From assembly GCF_009708175.1 (NCBI RefSeq), contig NZ_WMBB01000013.1:143788-207787 (forward strand): a stretch of 64,000 bases of DNA, written 5' to 3'. The DNA comes from Nocardia aurantiaca. Its GTDB lineage: Bacteria > Actinomycetota > Actinomycetes > Mycobacteriales > Mycobacteriaceae. The notes under the pieces are model-generated. The model saw nothing but the letters and a program-made list of their open reading frames with translations. It was not told the origin of the DNA and made no database searches. This document shows, in pieces, positions 41,937 through 50,842 of this stretch. The translations under genes were made by a program, and so were the position numbers. Each line of letters opens with the position of its first letter. Position 1 is the first letter of the stretch.

Positions 41937-42728
41937 CTAATTGACGATTTCGCTGCCAACACCCGTTCGGCGCCTGATCACAACGTCAGCGATTCGGTCC
42001 GCGGCCGCTTTCGGGTCCTCGTGCTCCCATACCCGGATCACGATCCACCCCGCGTCGGACAATTTGTCGTCGGTGTCCCTGTCTCGGGAGCGGTTGCCGG
42101 TGATCTTCGAACGCCAGAAATCGCTATTCGTTCGTGCGGGGCGGTAGTGCTCGGGACACCCATGCCAGTAGCAGCCGTCGCAAAATACGGCCACCTTCGC
42201 GCCAATGAACACAATGTCCGCCCGGCGGCGGAGCCCAGGTAGCGGTTGCGCATCGACGCGATAGCCCAGCCCGCGCGCTCGAAGTGCCGAGCGCAGAGCG
42301 AGTTCAGGTCCGGTGTCACGACGGCGATTGGCGCGCATCACCGCTCGAACGGCGGGCGTGGAGGCCCACGAGGTAGCGGACTCCGATGGTCGTGGCAGCA
42401 AGCGCTTTTCGGCGACCAAGCGCCAAGCCTGCCTGAGATTATCTCGGCGCGTGGTGCCGTCGACCTCGCCGACGTACCTGGTGGGAGACCTCCCATGGTC
42501 CGACCAGCGCGCGTACGCGCGTATGCGGCGGGTCTTCGCGAAGACCTTCAATTCGATCGATGCGCACGCGACCCGGCCATCGCTGGTAGCGACCAGTCTA
42601 TTGACCCTACCGCCAGCCGCGCGGTCCTGTTCCAATGCCCGCCCCGTCCTGTCCAGGTGAGGCGGACACCTCCACGCCCGGTCGGATGGTTGCTGGCCCT
42701 TCCACTTGCCGGGCTTCCCTTTGCTCAC
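41937..42728 (-). CDS. vsr: Vsr-type (very short patch repair) endonuclease
   Basis: This 263-residue protein has a C-terminal Vsr domain (~125-250): NRRRDTGPELALRSALRARGLGYRVD, the catalytic Asp D171 in RRADIVF, the zinc/His region C183DGCYWHGC191PEH, and FW..KI..NR.RD..TDDKL...GW.VIRVWEHE. Vsr nicks T:G mismatches created by deamination of 5-methylcytosine, protecting the genome from the partner methyltransferase; in some systems it acts as the restriction nuclease. An N-terminal extension (~45-110, RVACASIELKVFAKTRRIRAYARW) is present. The GTG start overlaps the methyltransferase stop. Confidence 0.92.
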   Translation of the reverse strand: MSKGKPGKWKGQQPSDRAWRCPPHLDRTGRALEQDRAAGGRVNRLVATSDGRVACASIELKVFAKTRRIRAYARWSDHGRSPTRYVGEVDGTTRRDNLRQAWRLVAEKRLLPRPSESATSWASTPAVRAVMRANRRRDTGPELALRSALRARGLGYRVDAQPLPGLRRRADIVFIGAKVAVFCDGCYWHGCPEHYRPARTNSDFWRSKITGNRSRDRDTDDKLSDAGWIVIRVWEHEDPKAAADRIADVVIRRRTGVGSEIVN

Positions 42729-44023
42729 GCCCTTTTCGTTGATTCCGCCTCGGCCAGGACAGTGGCGACGGCATCGGCAAAGACCTTGCCCAGGAGGACG
42801 GGCACAGCGTTACCGAGCTGGCGCATCTTCTCACCACGCGGTCCGGCGAGCTTCCACTCGTCGGGGAAGGTCATGACCCGCGCGGTCTCGCGGACAGTCA
42901 TATAGCGGTGAGTTCCGTCGTCGCGAAGCATGACCGATTCGCCACCCGGGACACCATGAACTCCGGCCTTCACGGTCTTGGCGGGTTTGTCCAGTTCGTT
43001 GGGAGTGTGCCCGGGGTAGATCCGGGCGTCCGGCCAGCCGACGTGGTCGGTGAACTTTCCTGGCTTGTACTCCGTGCGATCGAGTCGATCGTCGGGGATG
43101 TCGGGCAGCGGCGGTTGCCCGTCGATGCCCCCCAGCGCGTCCCTAAGCGTGCGCCATGGCTTCAGGGGTTCCCCCTCCGCCGACATGGGAATCGGTCGAG
43201 CAGCCGGGATTCGTTCCATGACCCCGCGCCGTACCGGATGGTTCGCCTTCATCCCGTGCCGCTCCCAATAGGCGCCGCTGGACATTGCCTCGTACAGGCT
43301 CTCCTCACTGTGTGTCGCGGCGACGAGATCGGCGTATCGACCCATATCGACTCCGAGATCACGCCGGAACGCGACGATGATGACCCGATTGCGGATCTGC
43401 GGGACCCCGTAGTCGGCGGCGTTGACGGGGAAGTGCTCGACGACGTACCTCTCGTCGTCGGGGATGTCGGGCGAATCCACCTTCTTCCGGAGAATCTCGT
43501 CGTGATCGCTCCAGCGCGCTCCGTCCGCGCGCTCGACGAAGGGAAGCGACATCTCACGCTTGATGTAATCGAAATACGGCGCGAACGATGGCCGGAGCAG
43601 CCCGCGGACGTTCTCGCAGATCACAGCCTTCGGGCGCATCTCCCGGATAGCTCGGAACATGTGGGGGAAGCCATTGCGGGCATCCTCGTCACCCTGGGCG
43701 ACCCCGCCGAGGGAGAACGGTTGGCAGGGCGGGCCGCCCGCGAGGACGTCGACACTGCCCCGCAAGTACTCGAACTCCACCTTGTCGACGTCGCCAACCA
43801 CAAGTGGTGGCCGCTCACCCCTCGCGGGGATCGCCCGCTCCCAGTCCACCACCTCCACCGGCGTCGCGCGATTGAGCGCCAGCGTCTCGCACGCCCGCTT
43901 AGCGAACTCGTTGAACAGCAACGGCCTGAACCCCGCCGCCTCCACAGCCATGGCGAGCCCCCCACCTCCGGCGAAGAGCTCCACACTGGTTCGCTCACGG
44001 TTGTCGACGGGTTCGTTTGGCAT
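42725..44023 (-). CDS. C5-cytosine DNA methyltransferase
   Basis: This 432-residue enzyme has all main C5-MTase motifs: I (FAGGGG, residues ~17-22), IV (GGPPC100QPFS with the catalytic Cys), VI (CENVRG), VIII (QIRNRVIIV), and X (RQLGNAVPV) at the C-terminus. The target-recognition region is about 250-370. It methylates an unknown cytosine-containing site with AdoMet. It is coupled to vsr by a 4-bp overlap and is divergent from the GHKL ATPase operon. In the proposed system it marks self DNA. Confidence 0.94.
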   Translation of the reverse strand: MPNEPVDNRERTSVELFAGGGGLAMAVEAAGFRPLLFNEFAKRACETLALNRATPVEVVDWERAIPARGERPPLVVGDVDKVEFEYLRGSVDVLAGGPPCQPFSLGGVAQGDEDARNGFPHMFRAIREMRPKAVICENVRGLLRPSFAPYFDYIKREMSLPFVERADGARWSDHDEILRKKVDSPDIPDDERYVVEHFPVNAADYGVPQIRNRVIIVAFRRDLGVDMGRYADLVAATHSEESLYEAMSSGAYWERHGMKANHPVRRGVMERIPAARPIPMSAEGEPLKPWRTLRDALGGIDGQPPLPDIPDDRLDRTEYKPGKFTDHVGWPDARIYPGHTPNELDKPAKTVKAGVHGVPGGESVMLRDDGTHRYMTVRETARVMTFPDEWKLAGPRGEKMRQLGNAVPVLLGKVFADAVATVLAEAESTKRA

Positions 44024-44597
44024 GCGGAAACCATACCGCGGAGCTGTGTCGAACGTCTGTGTGACTGGCGGACGGATTTTAGATTTCCTGTGATACTCCT
44101 TCGCCGGTCAGCAAGTGCGCCACAGTAAGACCGACGGCCCTGCGGGGGTTGTTCGAGCCACAAGACAGACGCCGCGACGCGGCGCCAAGCGAGCCCGGAG
44201 CCAGCAGGTAACTGCGAATTGGTCCGGGAATCAGTTCACGGGCGCAAGCAAGCCATGATCGCAAATGGACATGATGGCCCGTCTGGCCGACCCCGGCACA
44301 CCCTGCCAGAGGACTGTCGAATGACACGGGTCATAGCCCGGTCAGCGCGCGATGATCAGGCAACTACAGACTGGTCGGTCGACTGCGGAATGCATCCGGA
44401 TCGCCAAGGCGCGCAACGCATCCTGAAACCACCCTGATCGGAAAAACCACCCGCAACTTGTCGGTGGGACCATCTAGGCTCCTTCCAAACGCGCGACCCC
44501 TCCCCATGGGGGGCCGGACGATCAGCCTAGGCCCAGAAGACAAAAGGGTTCTCGGCAGTCGGCGCACGCTCATGAACAGTCTGGAGGGCCCCGCACG
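44024..44597. promoter_or_regulatory. Divergent regulatory region of the defence locus
   Basis: This 574-bp non-coding interval separates the leftward methyltransferase arm from the rightward ATPase-helicase arm. It contains the tight palindrome CGCCGCG-A-CGCGGCG (44170-44184). A GGAGGG ribosome site lies just before the ATPase ATG. Promoters could not be assigned with confidence. Confidence 0.45.
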
Positions 44598-46973
44598 ATG
44601 AAGATCACCCCATCCGCCCGCGTTCTGCGAATGCTGGGCGAGATCGAGTTCGACGAATGGCAGTGCATCGCGGAACTGGTCGACAACTCCTTCGATGACT
44701 TCACCGAAATCCATCGCGCTGGCACCCCCTGGGCCGGCGGTTACCACGTCAGTGTGCGGCTCCCCGCTTCGGGCGATGGGCAACTCGTCGTCGAGGACAC
44801 CGGGCAGGGCATGGACCGGGAGCGGCTCGAGCGCGCCGTCCGGGCCGGGTGGTCGGGCAATGACATGCATGACAAACTCGGCCTCTTCGGCATGGGCTTC
44901 AACGTCGCGTCCGCGCGGCTTGGCCGCCGGACACGCGTGCTGACCACCCGCCAGGGCGACCCGGAGTGGATCGGGGTCGACATCGACCTCGACCGCATCA
45001 ACGATGACTTCGAAGCAGAGGACATCGTCGAACCGAAGGCCGACCCGAACGAGCACGGCACCCGGATCATCGTCAGTCGCCTCAAGCCGGATCGCGCCGA
45101 ATGGCTTCGCAAGAATGGCGCCAACCTCCGCAATCACCTCGGCGGCGTCTACTCGTGGATTCTCGAGAACCGGCCGTTCGACCTGACGATCGGAGGGGTT
45201 CGGGTCAAGCCCGTCCGACACTGCCGGTGGGGCGATGACCGCTCGGTCCTCTACAACAGGAAGGAGCGGATTCCCGCCTACATCGAGATCGACACGAGGC
45301 TCGAGGACGGACTCGCCTGCGCCGACTGTGGCGAATGGCAGTTGCAGGGGCGCCAGACATGTGGGGATTGCGGCAGCACCAGGCTCGCTGTACGGGAGCG
45401 GCGAGTACATGGGTGGCTCGGCGTTCAGCGGTACTTGGACAAGAAGGAGTTCGGGATCGACTTCCTGCGGAACGGCCGGAAGATCCTGCGCTGGGACAAG
45501 CGAATCTTCTCCTGGCGGAACCCGAATGGCGAATTGGGCAATGAAGAGCCCGAGTACCCCGTGGAGTTGGCCCATCAGGGCGGACGGATCATCGGGGAGA
45601 TTCATCTCGACCACGTGCCCGTGGCCTACCAGAAGAACGCGTTCGAGTACGACGACCGCAGTTGGAAGGCCGCGATGGAGATCCTGCGTGGCGTGGGCCC
45701 GTTGCTCCCCCAGCGCGCCAAGGACGCTGGATACTCGGAGAACGACAGTCCTCTGGCTCGGCTGGTGAAGGGCTACCGTCGAAACGACGCCGGGGAACGC
45801 TGCCTCATCCCGGGCGACCCGAACGGTAAGGGGCCGATCCATGCCGAGACCCGTGCCTGGGGGCGCGAGTTCCAGAACGGCAAGGCCGAGTATCAGTCCG
45901 ACGAGCTGTGGTGGCAGGCGGTCCTGGACTACGAAGCCGCGAAGAGGGGTGAGAAGTCCGGCAATGCTGCGGCGAGCACGCCGGAGAGCGCGGACACGGC
46001 GGCCGTGTTGGAAGCGCTCGGGCTCGGAAACTCGATGAACGACACGCCCGCTCGCGGAAATCAGAATCACCACCAGGCCCCGCCGTCCACCGGTCCAGCG
46101 TCGGTGAGCGTTGCTAGCACCACCACGGTCGATGTGGCGCCGAAACGGGAAACCCGCCAGGAGCGCATCGCCCGATACACCGCCGATTCCACGGTGTACC
46201 CCACGCTGAGCAAGTCGCTCGGCGATCCCGAGATCGGGTATGTCCAGGTCGACGCCCGGCGGCTCACCGCTGGCGCTTTGGTCGACGACAAGGGCAATCC
46301 GACGCCGGTTCTTCTCGACCAGCGGCGTGGCATGTCGTTCACCGCGTTCCTCGATCTGGAGCATGAGGTGTTCAAGCGGTTCGGCGTGGATCCCGCCGAT
46401 CTGCTGATCGCCGAGCTCGCAGTTCTACTCAAGGTCAAGACCGACAGCGACTGGAGCCACTCCCAGATCATCGCCGCGATTCGAGCGAAATCCCTGCCCG
46501 ATACCGCTCTCGATCCCCAGGTCATCGGCGCGGAGGCGCAGGAGTTGCTCGGGGACATCCGTCAACGAATGGCGAGGGCGCTCGATTCGACAGGCGACCC
46601 GGCGCGCGCCTTCCAGCACCTGACGCCTGACGAGTTGACCTCCACGGAGATCGCGATGATCGCCGATGGAAAGGTCGCACGCACCAGCGACCTGGGGACA
46701 CGGGCCGACTTCCTCCTGCACGTCCCGGCGTTGTTCCTGGTGCGCCTCGTGGAGGCGTGGCCGGACGCGTTCATGGACGGTCTGGTATTCAAGGGGCTCT
46801 ACGCGGGTGTCACCTCCCTCGGCGCGCGCAGGCTAAGCGTCGCCCGCGTCGTTGGCTACCTGGCCGACGTCGCCACTGTGGTCAGTTCCTCGGCCGCGAA
46901 CCTCCCGAGTCAACTGGAGCGGACGCGACTGAGTATCCGCCTGCTCTCCGATGAGCTGCCGGAGGAGCAGTGA
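44598..46973 (+). CDS. MORC/MutL-like GHKL ATPase with zinc ribbon
   Basis: This is a 791-residue protein. The N-terminal GHKL domain has the N-box ELVDN30SFDD, G1 VED67TGQGM and G2 KLGLFGMG100FN. A transducer-like region follows, containing the zinc ribbon C241xxC244...C255xxC258. The middle has conserved VELAHQGGRIIGEIHLDHVPVAYQKNAFE, then a low-complexity linker (~465-535) and a helical C-terminal domain (~540-780). Similar MutL/MORC-like ATPases occur in prokaryotic restriction-modification neighbourhoods and are thought to act as DNA clamps or remodelers. It starts the rightward defence operon and overlaps the helicase gene by 4 bp. Confidence 0.88.
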   Translation: MKITPSARVLRMLGEIEFDEWQCIAELVDNSFDDFTEIHRAGTPWAGGYHVSVRLPASGDGQLVVEDTGQGMDRERLERAVRAGWSGNDMHDKLGLFGMGFNVASARLGRRTRVLTTRQGDPEWIGVDIDLDRINDDFEAEDIVEPKADPNEHGTRIIVSRLKPDRAEWLRKNGANLRNHLGGVYSWILENRPFDLTIGGVRVKPVRHCRWGDDRSVLYNRKERIPAYIEIDTRLEDGLACADCGEWQLQGRQTCGDCGSTRLAVRERRVHGWLGVQRYLDKKEFGIDFLRNGRKILRWDKRIFSWRNPNGELGNEEPEYPVELAHQGGRIIGEIHLDHVPVAYQKNAFEYDDRSWKAAMEILRGVGPLLPQRAKDAGYSENDSPLARLVKGYRRNDAGERCLIPGDPNGKGPIHAETRAWGREFQNGKAEYQSDELWWQAVLDYEAAKRGEKSGNAAASTPESADTAAVLEALGLGNSMNDTPARGNQNHHQAPPSTGPASVSVASTTTVDVAPKRETRQERIARYTADSTVYPTLSKSLGDPEIGYVQVDARRLTAGALVDDKGNPTPVLLDQRRGMSFTAFLDLEHEVFKRFGVDPADLLIAELAVLLKVKTDSDWSHSQIIAAIRAKSLPDTALDPQVIGAEAQELLGDIRQRMARALDSTGDPARAFQHLTPDELTSTEIAMIADGKVARTSDLGTRADFLLHVPALFLVRLVEAWPDAFMDGLVFKGLYAGVTSLGARRLSVARVVGYLADVATVVSSSAANLPSQLERTRLSIRLLSDELPEEQ

Positions 46974-48640
46974 GCGCGGGATTCCTGACGGCCGAGGAAC
47001 TTCTACGCGGAGGTCCGACGGGATTACCACATGCCATCGAACGTGCCCTGTGGCACCTAGGTTTCGGGGATGTCCGAATGATCGACGGCGCCGGCGACAA
47101 CGGCGCCGATCTGCTCGCGGTACGCGACCGCGAGCAATGGGTCTTCCAGTGCAAATGGAAGGCTGGCGGACGTGTCGACCGAGCCGGGGTCGACGACCTC
47201 GAACGCGCGCGGGTGCGTTACCGAGCCGACAAGTCGGTGCTGGTGACGAACACCGACCTCAACCAAGCCGCGAGCGAACGCCGCCAGGCGCTCAAAGGCG
47301 TCGGCATCGACATCACCGTATGGCACGGAGCGACCCTCGCTGAGATCGGCAGGGCCATGCCGGACACCGTACCCAGCCCGTACGCGTTGCGGCCGTATCA
47401 AACCGACGCGGCCGACGCACTTACCCGCGACCTTCAATGCGGGGGCACGGCGCTGCTCGTGCTCGCCACAGGTCTAGGCAAAACTGTCATCGGTGGCGAG
47501 GTGATCCGCCGACACCTCGCCACCGAGCCGAACGCGCGAGTTCTGGTCGTCGCCCACATAAAGGAGCTCGTCGCCCAGCTAGAGAAGGCGATCTGGCGGC
47601 ACATCCCGAAGTCGGTGCCGACTCGCTTGTTGACAGGAGACAGAAAACCGGGTGGGCTTGACGGCGTTCTCGTCGGCACCGTCGAGTCCGTTCTTGGGGA
47701 AGTCCGCCTTGGATATCGGCCTGACCTGATCATGATCGACGAGACCCACCATGTGGCGGAGACCGGTAGATTCGCAGAATTGCTGGATATTTGCTCAGAT
47801 GCGCGGCAGTTCGGGGTCACCGCCACGCCGTGGCGCGGCGACAAATTCGACATCACCGCGCGTTTCGGCGAACCGAGCTTCAAGATGGGCATCGCTGAGG
47901 GGATGGCGGCCGGCTACCTGTCCGCGGTCGATTACCGGATCTATGTCGACAACATCGACTGGGACATCGTGAGGAGAGCGAGTTCGCACGGGTACTCGAT
48001 CAAGGACCTCAACCGGTCGCTCTTCCTGCCCCAGCGTGACGAGGAGATCGTCGAGCATCTCCGTGAGGCGTGGCGGAGGACGCCCGACCCACGGGCGATC
48101 GTCTTCTGCCAGACCAAGGAACACGCCGAGCACATCGCGAAACTGCTGTCGACGTCGGACTCGGCATGGGCGAACGCCTCGTACATGCACAGTGGACTAC
48201 CACCTCAGCGGCGCCAGATCCTGCTGAACGAGTTCAGGCTCGGCCGGGTCCCATTGATCACCTGTGTGGACGTCTTCAACGAAGGTGTCGACGTTCCCGA
48301 CGTGAACCTCATCGCCTTCCTTCGGGTCACCCACAGCCGCCGCATCTTCGTTCAGCAACTGGGGCGTGGACTGCGCCTCAGTCCGGGCAAGGACGCGCTG
48401 CGTGTACTCGACTTCGTCACGGACATCCGACGGGTCGCCGCGACCCTGGACCTCCGCCGAACGCTCGAAGCGGAGGAAACCGAGCACCTCAAGCTGCGCA
48501 TGCCGCACGCATCGCGCATCGAGTTCAGCGACAAGACCATCGGCACATTGATGGACCACTGGATCCGCGACGCCGCGGACCTTGAGACCGCAGCTGATGA
48601 AGTGCACCTTCAGTTCCCCGATACCAAAGGAATCCAATGA
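46970..48640 (+). CDS. SF2 helicase with N-terminal Mrr-like nuclease domain
   Basis: This is a 556-residue protein. Residues ~18-125 form an Mrr-like PD-(D/E)XK domain (GAD47LLAV...VFQ60CK62WK). The rest is a superfamily-2 helicase: Walker A ATGLGK171T, the DETH box at 257-260, TATPWRG, and VFCQTKEHAE. Motif VI is QQLGRGLR. It probably translocates on and cuts DNA lacking the protective methyl mark. GTG at 46970 overlaps the ATPase stop; its stop overlaps the next ATG (ATGA). This coupling implies stoichiometric assembly with the ATPase and the small protein. Confidence 0.92.
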   Translation: MSAGFLTAEELLRGGPTGLPHAIERALWHLGFGDVRMIDGAGDNGADLLAVRDREQWVFQCKWKAGGRVDRAGVDDLERARVRYRADKSVLVTNTDLNQAASERRQALKGVGIDITVWHGATLAEIGRAMPDTVPSPYALRPYQTDAADALTRDLQCGGTALLVLATGLGKTVIGGEVIRRHLATEPNARVLVVAHIKELVAQLEKAIWRHIPKSVPTRLLTGDRKPGGLDGVLVGTVESVLGEVRLGYRPDLIMIDETHHVAETGRFAELLDICSDARQFGVTATPWRGDKFDITARFGEPSFKMGIAEGMAAGYLSAVDYRIYVDNIDWDIVRRASSHGYSIKDLNRSLFLPQRDEEIVEHLREAWRRTPDPRAIVFCQTKEHAEHIAKLLSTSDSAWANASYMHSGLPPQRRQILLNEFRLGRVPLITCVDVFNEGVDVPDVNLIAFLRVTHSRRIFVQQLGRGLRLSPGKDALRVLDFVTDIRRVAATLDLRRTLEAEETEHLKLRMPHASRIEFSDKTIGTLMDHWIRDAADLETAADEVHLQFPDTKGIQ

Positions 48641-49239
48641 GCAGGCATCCCATCCCCGCCGATACCGAAATGGACGTCGTGCGCCTCATCTACGCCGAAG
48701 GCGGGGAGGAAGCGAGGACCGGTCTCACCGACGCGGCGAGGACGGAGCTATATCAGAAATGGACCGGCGACGCGAGGATTGGCGGTCGACTGCTGCCATT
48801 CCTCGGTACCGACGACAACATTCGCGTATGGATCAAGAACGGACCGATGAAGGAGCTATCCCGGGCGCTCAACGGAGTCGGGAAGTACAAGGACCTCGTC
48901 CAGAATCCCGCCTCGGACGTGGATGTTCTCGTCGCGAAGGCCCTCCGCGATGGCAGCTGGTTGGTGAACTCCGACAGCCTCAAGGTGAAACCGCTGCGCG
49001 TACTGATCCATCAGGCCCACGACGAGGAACATGAGCGATGGTTCACGTGGGCACCGGTTGCCCACTTCAAACATCTCGTCTGGTGCGCGCTACAGGAACA
49101 CGCCAAAGGTGACACACGGCCGTGGGTACTCTGCGCGGTCGACTCCTTCGGCAATCGGGTCTCGCCGGAAACGAAGACGATCCACGAGCGGATCGGGGAA
49201 CGACTGGACGTGGTTGTCGCCCACGTCACCGACAATTAG
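48637..49239 (+). CDS. Stand-alone protein homologous to the PIN protein C-terminus
   Basis: This 200-residue protein shows LTDAARTELYQKW, NIRVWIKNGPMKELSRALNGVG, RWFTWAPVAHFKHLVWCAL and DSFGN, paralleling the C-terminal domain of the PIN protein at 40085-41608 (LSNAEKTRQYREW, QIRVWMKDRPMKEYIRALEG, RYVCWG..TFRDLIHAAL, TTFGN). No catalytic motif is obvious. A role as an adaptor bridging nuclease and helicase/ATPase, or as a recognition domain, is inferred. ATG overlaps the helicase stop; the next gene follows after 7 bp. Confidence 0.8.
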   Translation: MSRHPIPADTEMDVVRLIYAEGGEEARTGLTDAARTELYQKWTGDARIGGRLLPFLGTDDNIRVWIKNGPMKELSRALNGVGKYKDLVQNPASDVDVLVAKALRDGSWLVNSDSLKVKPLRVLIHQAHDEEHERWFTWAPVAHFKHLVWCALQEHAKGDTRPWVLCAVDSFGNRVSPETKTIHERIGERLDVVVAHVTDN

Positions 49240-49246
49240 GACCCCG

Positions 49247-50623
49247 ATGGTGAGCCAGGACAAGCAAACCGACATTGAATCGGGGACTACCGCCGACTGG
49301 CTCGCAGCGGCGTGGGCAAGCGTGCCCGAGCGATCTAGAGCTGTGTTCATCGCCAGGTATCGGGGTATGACACTGCAGGAAATCGGCGACATTCATGGCT
49401 TCACCCGCGAATACGCGCGTCAGATCTTGATGCGGGTCGCACAGCACGTTTGCGATCGCGCCAGCGAAGCCGTGCCGGACTGGCGGGAAAGGTTGCGTGA
49501 GACCAACACCGGGATCGCGATCCGCCGTGATGAACTGGCCCGGGTGATCGGGGCGCGCGACCATGCCGCAGTCAAGATCCTCGCCGAGGCCGCCGGACTC
49601 CGAGCGCCCCGCACCTGGGCCGGTGAGCTCGATGGCTGGTGGGGTTCCTCTCCCGAAGCCCTCGCGGCGTACCTGTCCAAGATCGTCGACAACGCCCCAT
49701 TCACATCCGAGATGCTGGAGGCGTTCGTCTTCGACCACCAGGTCCCGGACGGGTTTCCGATCGAGACGCTTCTGGCCGACACTCGCAGCCCGCTTGCCTG
49801 CGGACCGGACGGCACCTGGTTACGGCGGCGGGTGCGCTCTCGGGACGCGGCCTACCTCTGGCTACTCGGACAAGGCGCCCCGCACAGGATAGAGCGAATC
49901 GCGGCGGAGGTCGGTGCCGTGAGCGCCCGCACACTAGCGGAATCACTGCGCCGCGACGAACGATTCGTTCTCATCCGTCCCGAGGGTAACTGGGCACTTG
50001 CCGAATGGCCGGGGCTGAGCGGCACCAAGTACCGCGGAGCGGTGGAAGTGGTGGTCGATCTCGTCACCAAGTTCGGCCCAATCTCGAAAGGCGAGCTCTT
50101 CTCCAAAGCGGTGCAGCTGTATCCCGTGAGTCAGTGGCGATTGCAACAATGTCTGGCCATCGACCAGTTAGGGGAGACGGATGGCGGGCAGATCGATCTC
50201 GTCGCGCGCGGCGCGAAACCCATTGAGGTCGCTGAGCCAAGGAAACCCGCCAACATGGCCATGAATGACGATGGCACGGTCTACGGCGTCCGGCTCTCGG
50301 TCGACTTCGATATGCTTCGCGGTAGCGGCGTGATCGTTAATACGTGGTTGACATGGCAATTGGGCCTACGGCGTGCGCCGATGTCGATGACATTCGAAAC
50401 AGATGATCTGCCGGTTCCCCTCGTGGTCCGCCGGAATACCAGCGGCGCGCAGATCACCGCTCTTCGTACGTTCACATCGAGCCAAGGCATGGCAGTCGGG
50501 TGCGAGGTCGCGGTCGTCCTCCTGACGGACACCCGAGTGGCGCGTCTCCACCACGCGTGCGCCGCAGGGGCATGTGCGGCGGAATGGACGGAAGACCCGG
50601 CGGATCGCGAGGTCGTTCTCTGA
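49247..50623 (+). CDS. Sigma-region-4-like / HARE-HTH-like DNA-binding protein
   Basis: This is a 458-residue protein. The N-terminus (~27-62) resembles sigma-70 region 4: VPERSRAVFIARYRGMTLQEIGDIHGFTREYARQI. In the middle, HRIERIAAEVGAVSARTLAESLRRDERFVLIRPEGNWALAEW resembles the HARE/FokI-like winged helix common in restriction and modified-DNA-associated proteins, followed by a second HTH-like stretch (KYRGAVEVVVDLVTKFGPISKGELF). The C-terminal ~150 residues are beta-rich with no known family. It is last in the operon and may be a specificity or regulatory subunit. The start is ATG 49247. Confidence 0.7.
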   Translation: MVSQDKQTDIESGTTADWLAAAWASVPERSRAVFIARYRGMTLQEIGDIHGFTREYARQILMRVAQHVCDRASEAVPDWRERLRETNTGIAIRRDELARVIGARDHAAVKILAEAAGLRAPRTWAGELDGWWGSSPEALAAYLSKIVDNAPFTSEMLEAFVFDHQVPDGFPIETLLADTRSPLACGPDGTWLRRRVRSRDAAYLWLLGQGAPHRIERIAAEVGAVSARTLAESLRRDERFVLIRPEGNWALAEWPGLSGTKYRGAVEVVVDLVTKFGPISKGELFSKAVQLYPVSQWRLQQCLAIDQLGETDGGQIDLVARGAKPIEVAEPRKPANMAMNDDGTVYGVRLSVDFDMLRGSGVIVNTWLTWQLGLRRAPMSMTFETDDLPVPLVVRRNTSGAQITALRTFTSSQGMAVGCEVAVVLLTDTRVARLHHACAAGACAAEWTEDPADREVVL

Positions 50624-50842
50624 TGAGAGGGCCACCGTTCAACACATGAAATCCTTTGAGCAGCAGTGAATCCGAACGCACAGTCTGCGATCAGATCGCC
50701 GTAGATCAGCATGTGGCGGGGATAGCCGGGCACGTGTCCCGCAGCCGTTCAAGGTCCGCTGCCCGGACGAGTCACCGCCATATCCACGATGCGAACCACA
50801 AAATCCATCAGGCCACCGCCGCGCTCCGAAGGAAGAAGGCAG
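50624..50842 (+). other. Gap after defence operon
   Basis: No gene is supported in these 219 bp. Confidence 0.4.

Noticed and set aside
44364..46364. A 666-codon leftward open frame opposite the GHKL ATPase
   Set aside because: It is the antisense of a gene with clear GHKL motifs, and its translation has no domain character.
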